Source: Hericium rajendrae
Lineage: Eukaryota > Basidiomycota > Agaricomycetes > Russulales > Hericiaceae
Direction: 5' to 3'
Length of the DNA stretch: 64,000 nucleotides
NCBI GenBank assembly: GCA_033439255.1
Contig: CM065889.1
Span: forward strand, 1,674,001-1,738,000
Shown here piece by piece: positions 31,560-40,978 of the stretch (positions are counted from its first letter, which is position 1; each line of letters starts with the position of its first letter). The translations under genes were made by a program, and so were the position numbers. The notes below the pieces were generated by a model that saw only the letters and a program-made list of their open reading frames with translations, ran no database searches and had not been told where the DNA came from.

Positions 31560-32740
31560 GGTTCGGTACTGGCATATGTGAAATCGTCGTCATCGCGGAC
31601 TCGCCCACACTGTCGCCAACACGACCTGTGCGCGGAGCTGACAGCCCCGCGTACGCAAGTCGAAACGGCAGCAGACACGTTACATGTGTCCGCCTTGTAC
31701 GTGCTGGCGCGGGGCGCGAGTCACAGCAGACGGCGCGCGGGGTGTACGGGGAGAGGCGGCGCGGCGACGGTGACATCGCAGGCGAGGGCACTGGGTGTCG
31801 TGCGCGCATCGTACGTGGAATGCGAGCGCAGTCCGGTGCATACGAAGGCGTGCACAAACAGGCGCGCACTGACGGGGACAGACGCGGCCGTGCGTGCGCA
31901 GTCCATAGCGTGCGTACGTAGTCGGCGGTGTGAACGGGTGAGCGGCAGTCGGCGGCGTGCGCCGGCAGGCGTGCATGCGCTGCTGGGGCCATGTGCGAGA
32001 TGTGCGGGTCGCGCGCGCTGCTTGGCTCATGCGCGTGCTGCGGCCGTGCGTGGGCCGTTAGGTCCGAGCTGGGCGGACTGAGGCTCTGCGCAACGCGGGC
32101 GTGCACACGCATACGCCGGCGTGCGTACGCTGCTGGTCTGCGTGTGCTGGCGCGAGCCTGTCGCACCGTCCGCTGGCGTAGATGGGCGTGGCGCTGTGCT
32201 GGCGCTGTCGTGCGGGGCCGTGCGCACGCGTGTTCGCGTGCGGGAGCAAGCGACGCAGTACGTGGCCGCACGACGCGTTATCGAGTCTCGTTGCCACGGC
32301 AACGAGACTCGACGTTGGCCTTGCTGGCCATCCACGGGACATGAGCAGGCTCTTGAGGCCGTTCACATGGTTGTTGGGAGTGCGGGGACGTGTGGGTGGG
32401 GGATACGCGCGTGTGTGGGTGTTGGGAGTGCGTATGCGTGGCGTTGGCCGATGGCGAGCCGGCGGGATCCCCGTGCGTTGTCGCGGCTGCGTGCACGGGA
32501 CGGAGCCCGTCGAAACCGCGCGTGGGTGACGTGTCGGGATGCCCGAGCACCCGCGGGCTGTGGCAAACAGGCGGGGGGTCGCTGATTGACGTGTCGGCGG
32601 CGCGGGAGTGGGCTATCGAAGGCGTGGGCGTGGGCTGTCGAAGGCGCGGGCACGGGGAGAGAGACAGGCGCGGGCGGTGCGTGGGAGGCGGAGTAGGGTG
32701 TCGAATGGCACGCGGGCGGGGAGTGTCGAAGAGCATGCAA
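31560..32740 (-). other. CpG-rich core of E2
   Basis: About 1.2 kb of strongly GC-rich DNA full of GCGTGCG/GTACG words is bounded by AT-rich arms. Overlapping long frames on both strands (for example 31537-32271) are Arg/Ala/Pro/His-rich, have no domain and are not conserved in E1, so I treat the core as non-coding. Confidence 0.6.
32281..32312. repeat. Central palindrome of E2 core
   Basis: TCGAGTCTCGTTGCC pairs with GGCAACGAGACTCGA around a 2-base centre. It is equivalent in position to 22204-22229 in E1. Confidence 0.85.
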
Positions 32741-32743
32741 GAA

Positions 32744-32819
32744 CGAGAGTCTCGCTCGATAACGAGCGAGACTCTCGAGATTAGTAGATACAATGGAAAT
32801 TAAAGCCTTAGAGACTCAC
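32744..32819 (-). other. Donor + branch motif + hairpin module of E2
   Basis: On the minus strand GTGAGT (donor G at 32819) is followed by TCTACTAATCTCGAGAG, and the 34-bp hairpin at 32744-32777 has perfect 15-bp arms (CGAGAGTCTCGCTCG). The stem sequence is unlike those in E0, E1 and E3. Confidence 0.65.
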
Positions 32820-33009
32820 CTTAGGCCACTCTGACTCCTACAAGACCCTTCCGGCTTCGAATGGAGGAGAAAGGGGGTTGTTCGAGCGAAGAGAGTGCAA
32901 CGAGGCGCGAAGGGAAGGATGTAACAAGAGGTAAATGCAGGACACAAGTCGAGCGACGCCTTCGGTTCTTCAGCCACACGCGAGTTTGAACGTTTTCGAA
33001 CGTAGTAAA

Positions 33010-33240
33010 TCATATAAAATCAGCTAAAATCGGAAAAAACGTGTACTGCTAGCTTTCGTTGGTACAATGTGATTGTATCAGATCCATGTCTAGGTAATGT
33101 ACTGTAAGCTACTGAGAAACGAAATGAAGTTAGCAGCATCTGGGACTTAGCCTCTGATGCCGTGCGCGGCAGCTCTCGGGCCGGGCCCCGACAGCCACAT
33201 TTGTGGCTCCGCCGGGCAAACCCGCGCTCACCTATATAAG
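33010..33240. promoter_or_regulatory. Divergent promoter region of E2 with TATATAAG box
   Basis: TATATAAG at 33233-33240 leads rightward into GCACGATGCGCGTCC and CTCTCCAACCCCCATCATC. On the other strand TTTTATATGATTTACTACG leads leftward into the pyrimidine-rich leader. E1 and E3 have homologous divergent arrangements. Transcription itself is inferred. Confidence 0.6.
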
Positions 33241-33339
33241 CCTCGCACGATGCGCGTCCTCTCTCTCTCTCCAACCCCCATCATCTCTCGTCTGTCGTCT
33301 CTCGCTCATCGTCTAACGTCTCTCGCTCATCGTCTCTCG

Positions 33340-33640
33340 TGTCTTGCTCATTGTAAGTTATTTCTTGCTCGTTGTCTCGTTTCTTGCTCATTGTCTGTTG
33401 TTTCTCGCTCGTCATTTTTATTTCATATTCTCTAGCATTTGGTAAGTCATCTCTTTTCTGTCTTTGTTGACTAATGCTTAATGTTCTTATCTTATAGATT
33501 ACATTTTCGCTTTCTTTGTTTGTTATGGCTTCTTATTTTATGATGTAAGCCTTCTAAGGTTGTTTTATTAGTTTATATTTTGATTTTTTTCGGTAAGGTC
33601 TAGTTTATGTTAATGTTATGTTTGTTAATATTATATTGTA
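33340..33640 (+). repeat. Intron-like leader steps of E2
   Basis: Donor-like TTGTAAGTTA and TTGGTAAGTC, branch-like GACTAATGC and acceptor-like CTTATAG/TTTTCGCTTTC stretches follow TTGCTCATTGTC-type leader repeats. It is a shorter version of the array in E4. Confidence 0.5.
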
Positions 33641-34101
33641 TCTTGTAGCATTATATATAGTAGTTATTGTGATGTAGTATTAGTTGGTCAATGCAATATA
33701 AATTTGTTCAAATAACAAATAAAATTATATTTATTTTGTGATAAATTGAATTAATCTTGACTAGTCACTTTTATAAGCTGATAAGGCTTTATAGTCAACT
33801 AAGAATATATATAGTTTTGATAGCTTTTATATCTTGCATAGATGAATTAAGTCTATCTATTCAGTATAGCATATGTCAATAGCATAGATCTGATAGCCTT
33901 GATAGATAGACATACTATGATAGCTGCATAGTCAGCTCTCATAGCTATGATAGCACTCCATAGCATCTCCCTTGAGCTTCATAGCACTATATAGCATTCC
34001 CCTTTAGCTATGCTGGCTATAGAGAAAAGGGCAGTGCTATGGAACTATGAAATCTATGTAGACTTCATAGAGCTATGTACCACTTACACATTTTTCAGAT
34101 G

Positions 34102-34469
34102 GGTGACTAATGGGAGGTAAGTCCTATAGAGTTGCAAAGTGGTTAAGCTGAGGTCTAAGGGACTCAGCTCAACCGGTTAAATACAAGAGGATGCACAGCT
34201 ATGAGTCGTATCTAAGGTGATGGTAGTGACTGTGCATTGTGCAGCATCATACTGTGCATGATGGGAATGAAACATGATGGAGGAGTAGATAGGGTAGCAC
34301 TGCAACGATCATGATGAAAATGGATAGTGGATCAAGGCAGTGCAATAGTGTTCATGCATACATGTAGATATGATTAAATAAAGGGAATAGAGCAACGGGA
34401 CATTGGCCATGGTGGAGATGTTGAAGGGAGTGATGTCAAGTTAAGAAATGAAATGTATAGTTCTTAACA
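34102..34469 (-). repeat. LTR of Gypsy copy 2, outer part
   Basis: It matches 13790-14151 of copy 1 and ends TGTTAAGAAC on the minus strand. It directly abuts the truncated core of E3. Confidence 0.8.
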
Positions 34470-34635
34470 TGCATTGGCATGTTGTCAATGGAGGTGGACA
34501 CTGGTGACATGACAGCGAGGTGATGTGATGGTGAAGTGGTGAGGTGGTGAGGTCAGAGAGGAGATGGGGTGATGGTGGAGGGACGAGGATGGGATGAGGA
34601 TGGGATGAGGATGGGCACGAAAGGATGAAGTTGTC

Positions 34636-34711
34636 GAGAGTATTGCTCAAATTTGAGCAATACTCTCTGCATTAGCAAACATACAAAATAAAAGGGTTTT
34701 GATTTACTTAC
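34636..34711 (-). other. Donor + branch motif + perfect hairpin module of E3
   Basis: On the minus strand GTAAGT (donor G at 34711) leads to GTTTGCTAATGCAG and a perfect 32-bp palindrome (34636-34667) whose arm is GAGAGTATTGCTCAAA. Here the branch-like motif is followed at once by a possible acceptor GCAG. Confidence 0.65.
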
Positions 34712-35217
34712 CTATGTTCCTCAACTTCCTACACATCTCTCTCCAGTGTTTGGTTCGACGATAAGAGAGAGAGGAGGAAGAGAGAAGAGGGAGGAGGAAG
34801 GGAGAGGAGTGAGAAGTGGTAAAGTCGAGATGAAGTTTGATGCATGTTTCAGTGCAGCAGCCACTAAACACACGTGCTCGAACATTTTCAAGCTTCATAA
34901 ATCAAATAAAATAGAATAAATTCTGAAAAAAAGAAAAACACTCTTATATACTCATAAGATACAATTGAATACTAATTATGGTACTACGAGCTACTCGACA
35001 GCAAGATGAAGTTAGTAAAATCTGCAACTAAGCTTCTGATGCAGTGTCTGGCAGTGTCCGAGCCAAGTCACAGCAGTCACATTTTGAGCTTCACTTGCCA
35101 CATCTACACATCAGTACTCTTACAAACTTTCTGGCCATGTCTGATTGCGCCTGGGAGCAACATTCAGACACATCAGGCAATCATGCAGGGTATAGTACCA
35201 CAGATACAATCAGATTT

Positions 35218-35345
35218 ATATCTGGCCTCAGATTTTATGCCTGGCTCCAGATTTTATGCCTGGCTCCAGATTTAATGTCTGGCCTCAGATTTCATGTCTG
35301 GCCTCAGATTTAAACCTGACAGCAGCTTTAAACCTGACAGCAATT
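35218..35345 (+). repeat. Short tandem repeats near the E4 left end
   Basis: CAGATTTTATGCCTGGCTC-type ~21-bp units are repeated about five times, then AAACCTGACAGCAGCTTT-type units twice. Confidence 0.8.
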
Positions 35346-35439
35346 TTAAATCTGATATTATACATTGAATTTATGCTTTTCAATCAATTAATATATCTAT
35401 AGGCTAGACAAACATCATATCAACTACATAAGTAATTAT

Positions 35440-36370
35440 CCTTATCTCAATTACAAAAAAAGCAAAAAAGGCTACAAATATAACAACATCAGGCTGAAAA
35501 ATATAACAAAGATTATAAGACTTATCTTAGAACTACCAAAAAAGTGAAACAGACTACAAAAATCACAACCTTACCTTATAATGACTACAAAAAAGCAAAA
35601 ATGAATCTGAAAAACTATAACTTTATTAGTCTTAACAAGAATACAAAGATAACAAAACTTATCTTAGAAGTGTAGTCAAGACTACAAAAAGCAAAAATCT
35701 ACTAAAAAGATAACAATATAAAAGTAAGGAATATAAGAAAGATAACAAAGCTTACCTTAAAAGTACACCAAAGTCTACAAAAAGTGAAAATGTAAGGAAA
35801 GATAGCAAAACAGAACTTACAATGATAAGAAAGACTACAAAAAAGCGAAATATAGTGAAAAGATTACAACATTAGTGTAAGCAAGATAAGAAAGATAACA
35901 AATTATACCTTAGAAGTATAACAAAGACTACAAAAAAGCGAAAATGAACTAGAAAGATAACAAACCTTATCTTACAGTTGTAGCAATGACTACAAAAAAG
36001 CGAAAGTAACAAAAAGATAACAACATTAGTTGTAATCAGATAACAAAGATAACAAACCTTACCTTAACAATGTAACAAACACTACAAAAAGCGAAAAGAT
36101 AACAATTTAAAAGGTAACAAACCTTACCTTGCAGTTGTAGCAATAACTACAAAAAAGCGAAAGTGTACAAAAAAGATAACAACATTAGTGTAAGGAACAT
36201 AACAAAGATAACAAATACTTATCTTAGAAGTGTAGTAACACTACAAAAAAGCGAAAAAGATCAGAAAGATAACAAAGTCAACAATACTTATCTTAGGAGT
36301 AGTAGTCACATAACTACAAAAAAGCAAAAATGAAGTCAAAGGTAACAAAGATAACAAACTTACCTTCAAG
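35440..36370 (-). repeat. Serial intron-like array (donor / branch / acceptor motifs) in E4
   Basis: Read on the minus strand after a leader CTGCAACCACCACCATCTC, about eleven acceptor-like GCTTTTTTGTAG motifs recur (plus-strand CTACAAAA near 36313, 36239, 36147, 36081, 35989, 35928, 35833, 35774, 35689, 35584, 35553). Each is followed 15-30 bases later by a donor-like AAGGTAAG or AAGATAAG. Longer units also contain a branch-like ACACTAATGTTG. Spacing alternates long (about 85-105) and short (about 60-75), giving a dimeric period near 155 bp. Splicing is inferred from motif order only. Confidence 0.6.
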
Positions 36371-36500
36371 AGCAGAGATGGTGGTGGTTGCAGAGAGAGA
36401 GGTATTTCGGAGCAAACCCATCAGATATGTCTTTTAATCGGAGTTTAAATCAGCCACATAGTCACAATTGAACAAAGACATATGATCTGGTGCTTGTAGC
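36371..36500. other. Leader and flank of the E4 array
   Basis: It holds the pyrimidine-rich leader (minus strand CTCTCTCTGCAACC) similar to those after the TATA boxes of E1, E2 and E5. No TATA box is seen here. Confidence 0.4.
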
Positions 36501-37230
36501 TCGCTCAATTTGTATCTGATTTCAACACTCTTAGATGCGTTCGAAAGGTCTTGTCAATCGCTTTCCAACAAGCCTTTATACGTTGTGTTATGTGAAAAAC
36601 TCGTGGAATGCGATGCATTTTTGTTTTTGAAGAAGATTGAATGATATCTTAGTCAATTCTGAGCGCTTTTTCTCGATCTTTGATGCATTGGAAAGGTGTG
36701 AAAAATAGCTTTCCAACAAGCCCTCATAGACTGAATTATGTGTCAAATTCATAGAATGCAATCCATTTTCTAGTTTCAATCTTCTGAGAAGAAGATAGAG
36801 GGGTACCTTGCTCACTTTGTATCTGACTTTGACACTCTTAGATGTATCAGAAAGGTCTTTTCAGCCACTTTCCAACGAGTGCTTATATGCTATGTTATGT
36901 ATTAAACTTGTAGAACACGATGCATTTGTGTTTTTGAGGAAAATTGAATGATATCTTAGTCAATTTTGAGTGCTTTTTCTCAATCTTGGATGCATTGAAA
37001 AGGTCTGATTTATTGCTTTTAAATAAGGCCTTATACAGTCTGATATTTGCAAAACTCATTTGTGCAGGACCATTCTGCTTCTGATCCTCTTAAACAAGAG
37101 ATCTTGATCTATCTCAATCAGTTTTTGTCTGATCATTATATTCTTAGATGTATTTGAAAGCCCTATATAATTGCTTCTCAACAAGCCCTTATGCATCATG
37201 CTATAGTACTATTTTGTATGGATGTGATCT
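36501..37230. repeat. ~152-bp tandem repeats inside E4, about five units
   Basis: Landmark CTTTCCAACAAGCC and variants occur near 36561, 36711, 36868, 37014 and 37172 (spacing 146-158 bp). Parts resemble the reverse complement of the satellite units at 24061-25550 (for example GCAGAATGC-like motifs after CTTTCC/CTTTCT). Confidence 0.75.
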
Positions 37231-37372
37231 GTAATCTTAGTCTACTGATCCAGAGGCAGTTTACAGCTAAAGATGACCCACAACCTTGAGTTTACAATAA
37301 CTTTGTCAACTACTTGCCACATCAGCAAATGTCTAGTACATGGATTGGAGCAACTTTTAGTTTATTTTGATT

Positions 37373-37511
37373 TATCAGGAACCTTCAAAACTTCTGTTTG
37401 ACCTATGAGGCATCTGACAGTATCTGATTGTATCTCTGCATGATCTGCAGCAGTTGCATCAAACACTAACATGCCTTGCAGGTCAAACAGAAAGTTTGAA
37501 GGTTTTTGATG
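37373..37511. mobile_element. Small MITE nested in E4
   Basis: The 139-bp element has ~40-bp inverted arms (TATCAGGAACCTTCAAAAC and complement with a few changes) and TT on both sides. A related partial copy lies at the end of the split element near 26640-26755. Confidence 0.75.
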
Positions 37512-38257
37512 TTGTTCATATCATCTACTGTAGGCCTCTTCAGGCAGTTTTACAATGTGTTGCAAACTACTATCTGTTTTGGTTATAGGCTCGACAATGT
37601 TGGGCATGATCAAATTTTTAATTAGGCTTATAAGCATCTGCCAGTGTAATCTATGATGCAAGTCTACAACTAAAGTGGTACAATATAACAACACTAATAT
37701 TCTGCTTGGTCTGCATAGCCTTTATCTAGTAACAACAATATATTGGATTTCTATTCTCTGTCCAAACTCACATTCATTTTCACTTGCAAGTTTATCTAAT
37801 GCACATTAGTGCACTGTCTTATATTCATGTTTATTCATCTACACTTGTTAATTGTTAATTATTCTGTTTGATTTGATATTGAGCTAAAATCTAAATGTAA
37901 GTTGATATCTGACTATGTCTAAGAGATTACACCTGCCTGGCTAAACTGACAAAAAAACAAATCTGATAAACATTCAAAATCTAGAGAACATCAAAAATCT
38001 GACTGTGTCTGAGAGACTACACCCTGTCTGATCTGTCTGACAGCAAAAAATCTGAAAGACATCTAAACTCTGATTGTGTCTGGGAGACTACACCCTACCT
38101 GACTGACCTGACAAAAAAAAATCTGATCAACATCTAAAATCTGAAGAATATCTGAAATCTGAACAACATTCAAAATCTGACTATGTCTGAGAGACTATAC
38201 CCTGCCTGATCTGTCTGGCAGCAGAAGATATTTCAAATCTGACTAGGTCTGGGTGTA
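37512..38257. repeat. E4 inner right arm with CTGAGAGACTACACCCTG repeats
   Basis: Blocks of ~75-90 bp with TCTGACTGTGTCTGAGAGAC and ACCCTGCCTGATCTGTCTG repeat about four times after 37900. The whole stretch is matched in reverse complement by 25727-26640. Confidence 0.7.
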
Positions 38258-39143
38258 AATGCATATCTGATAAAATCTGACTCTGCCTGACTTGCCTGAT
38301 TTTGTTTGTAGCCAGGAATAACCAATCTGTCAGGTATATAAGGTGATCAGACAAGATCAGACAGAATAAGATCCAGCAGAAAGTTTGTAAGAGTACTGAT
38401 GCATAAGGTGCGCAAGATGCACAACCTCTCTTTCCTCTCAACCACTACCATCTCTTGTCTTTGAGACTTCTTCCTTTGCTTTTTTGATGTTTTGTTATCT
38501 TTAGCAAGTTCTCTATGTTCTTATGTTCTTAATACCACTAATATAATTATGTTCTCAAGATATTTTCACTTTTTTATATGTTTGTTTGTAAATCTATTAT
38601 GTTTCTTCACTGTGACTCATGCTAATCTTTTTATTGTAAAGTTATATTTTTGCTTTTTATAGACTTTGTATTATCTTTATTATTATCTCTTCTAATAAAA
38701 AGTCTTATAAGGCCCATTAGAGTAGATTTTGTATAGTAGTACTTTCCAAATAATAATTTTCGATATTTTTGTTTATTTCAAGACTAAGAATTCTTCTAGT
38801 TTATTATGTCTATAAAATGCTTCATAATATTAGAGTGCTTGTATAAGCTATCTAATACATATATCAAGAAAAGAAGATGTAGTATATATAGTTGACATAG
38901 CTTTGATAGCTCAATATAATAGGATAGCATATATATAGCTCATAGCTAACATAGCTATTCTTTTATGCTATGATAGCTATGATTGCTACACCTTTGAGCT
39001 ATGGTAGCTATGGCAGCTATGATAGCTCTATATAAATGATCTTTAATCTATGGCTAGGCTATATATAAAAGAACACTGCTATGGACCTATCAGAGCTATA
39101 TAGCTGATATAGCTCTATATAACAGTGATAATTTTTTCAGATG

Positions 39144-39190
39144 TATAAAAAGATAGTATAAAGTAAATGATTCTAAGAAATCATAACTTA
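39144..39190 (-). mobile_element. SINE fragment at the E3 right flank
   Basis: On the minus strand GTTATGATTTCTTAGAATCA resembles the start of the SINEs ending at 8079 and 25726. It appears to have been cut by the E3 insertion. Confidence 0.45.
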
Positions 39191-40230
39191 AGGTAAAACT
39201 CCACATGCATATAGGGAATCCATTGCCTCCCAACCACCTCTATGACATTACAGCATGAGCAATGGATAACCACATATCTGCAGGTCAATATACTTGTCAT
39301 AGACATAGTGAATAGTTGACAGTGCAGTGCCTTTGTGTATCCTACAATGCAGCCTACAAATGATTATACAAGAATGTACCAAAGCATCATCAACTATGAT
39401 GCAGTAAATTCACCACTATCAGAAAGTGCTATAAATAAAAGTGAACTTACAGAGAACATTATATTAAGGCTTAGACATAGAGCTCTCTATACTTGTCAAA
39501 CTCATCTCAGATCTCTTGCTTAGAATTTGCTCTGTAACTGCAAATATATGTGTCTATATGTGAACATCAAAGTCTGCATACAGTCAAGATATACCTTGTA
39601 ATATTCAATATTATGCTCTCTCAAATAGATAAGTACTAAGCTTACCTAAGGGTAGTAAAAAATTTTTGAGAGAGTCCTGTCACTAAAAGTGAAGCCTACA
39701 GTCTCATGGTCCACACTGTCAAGACTCGGTCGTAGACAGCAGAGAACCACCCAAGTCACCAGCGATGATGGGAGCGAGAGAGCAGAGAGCGACTAGCAGC
39801 GCAGTGACCTGTATTGGAGGTACAGTACGGTACAGACGAAATGGACAATCTAGGGAAATAGGCGAGCGACAGGGAGCCTATAAGTACTGGGACGACAATG
39901 GGAAAAGAACAATGGACACCATAACGGGTCGAACAATAGAGTGAGAACAATGGTGGCCAAAAGGAGAACAATGGGAGGGAGAACAATAGGATGTCCCAAA
40001 GGGGAACAAGGGCATGGGTGAAGGATAGCCCCAGGTCATGTGAGGAAGTGAACATGTGATGGGGCTGCTGGAGCACATGACCGACGCGATGCCTTGATGG
40101 CAGAGAAGAAGGCGGAGAGAAATGGAGCGATCCGTGACACACACATCACCAGTCTCTGCTCAGATACATTGCAAAAGATTAATACACTCATTGTGATTGA
40201 CAAAATGGACGTGATGTGCCAAGATAGATG
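39191..40230. other. Unassigned region
   Basis: 39191-39540 has weak coding-like stretches (an open frame 39335-39523 with no recognised domain). 39700-40140 is purine-rich, with GAACAATGG-type short repeats and a CTATAAG motif near 39879; it might be a retrotransposon LTR but no partner or coding region is seen. Confidence 0.3.
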
Positions 40231-40631
40231 CATCAGGAACCTTCAAAACTTTCTGATGGATCCTGCAGAGTCTGATCAACTGCAAGACCTGATCCAGCTG
40301 CAGGCTCTAATTAGAGGTCAATTTTTGATCAGAAATTTTATATTTTGAAGTCAATAACTATTGGCAGATATAGTAGTCATCCAACTCTAATCATTAGATG
40401 CAACAAAGTTTTCAATATCTAAAATTTACATAAATCTGAGCAATTCTGATCAGTCTGTGAGCATTCTGCATTGATACTTTTTTAAATCTTGAGGTCAAAG
40501 ATTCTGCAGCTAGCTGAGAGTAGCTGATGTTGTCTGAGAGTATCTGATGTGTCTGATGCAACTGCTGCAGATCATGTAGACACTGTCAGATGCCTTGCAG
40601 GTCAAACAGAAAGTTTTGAAGGTTCCTGATG
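40231..40631. mobile_element. MITE, CATCAGGAAC family
   Basis: The 401-bp copy is close to those at 11711 and 23594. TG flanks both ends (40229-40230, 40632-40633). Confidence 0.92.
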
Positions 40632-40978
40632 TGGCAATAGTGTAAGCCAGCAATGAATGATGGTAGGCTGCATGCAACAGGTGACTGCAGATAATGGTGC
40701 AGGTATATGGTAGTCGAGAGAAAAGCTAGAGTCAAGAATTCCAAGCTCAAGAAGTGAGCAGAACCCTAATCTTCAGCTTGACTTAGAGAAAATTGATGTG
40801 CATTGATGTCTTATTAAAGTATTCACTAATCACTGAGTATGAGTGAACATTCACTCATCATTTCAGGATATTCTAATAACTTGTGACTTTCTTGCTTCAG
40901 CATTGAGAATAAATACACAGTGTAATGTATCTGAATGTTGCTATTAGTTTTTGCAGATTTTAGTCAGACACGTTTGAA
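40632..40978. other. Spacer before the duplicated block
   Basis: Mostly unique. The last ~60 bases (CTGAATGTTGCTATTAGTTT...) resemble a stretch beside the MITE end near 16733, so the edge may lie in an old MITE-like sequence. Confidence 0.4.

Larger units (their letters stand above)
31183..34101. mobile_element. GC-cored non-coding TIR element E2, complete
   Basis: The 2919-bp element has terminal repeats CATCTSAAAAATGTG and a GG target duplication; the LTR joined across it reads CACTGGGTGAC, close to CACTGGCAAC in copy 1. It is inverted relative to E1: left subterminal repeats (31195-31480), CpG-rich core, central palindrome, donor-hairpin module on the minus strand, divergent promoter (33010-33240), rightward intron-like leader (33340-33640) and right subterminal repeats (33780-34090). 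No protein domain. Confidence 0.88.
27672..34469 (-). mobile_element. Ty3/Gypsy LTR retrotransposon, copy 2, 3'-truncated
   Basis: It has the same family and orientation as copy 1, from TGTTAAGAACTATAC at 34469 to a truncation at 27672 against E5, so RT is lacking. E2 is nested in the LTR and a MITE in gag. It lacks both MITEs of copy 1 and so supplies their empty sites. Confidence 0.9.
35109..38401. mobile_element. 3.3-kb non-coding TIR element E4
   Basis: The 3293-bp element has 25-bp perfect terminal repeats starting CATCAGTACTCTTACAAAC and CA target duplications (35107-35108, 38402-38403). Inside, in order: short tandem repeats (35218-35345), a serial intron-like array (35440-36370), ~152-bp tandem repeats (36500-37230), a nested small MITE (37373-37511) and repeated CTGAGAGACTACACCCTG blocks (37900-38250). 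No protein-coding frame was recognised. It cuts E3 within its TATA-like sequence. Confidence 0.9.
34470..39143 (+). mobile_element. GC-cored TIR element E3, left-truncated and split by E4
   Basis: It begins in a G-rich core remnant, then has the donor-hairpin module (34636-34711), the leftward leader to about 34925, the divergent promoter (cut by E4 after CTACA at 35108), leader sequence resuming at 38402 (CATAAGGTGCGCAAGATGC, then CTCTCAACCACTACCATC), intron-like steps to about 38720, subterminal repeats (38880-39130) and terminus ATTTTTTCAGATG. Confidence 0.75.

Noticed and set aside
31537-32271. Long open frames in the GC-rich E2 core (up to 244 codons, both strands)
   Set aside because: High GC removes stop codons in all frames; products are low-complexity Arg/Ala/Pro/His, overlap each other, and are not kept in the homologous E1 core.
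35440-36370. CRISPR-like regular repeats
   Set aside because: Repeats are imperfect, AT-rich, of alternating spacing, without unique spacers of constant length, and the genome is eukaryotic.
39335-39523. 62-codon open frame as a gene
   Set aside because: No domain, no clear introns or flanking signals; length is compatible with chance.
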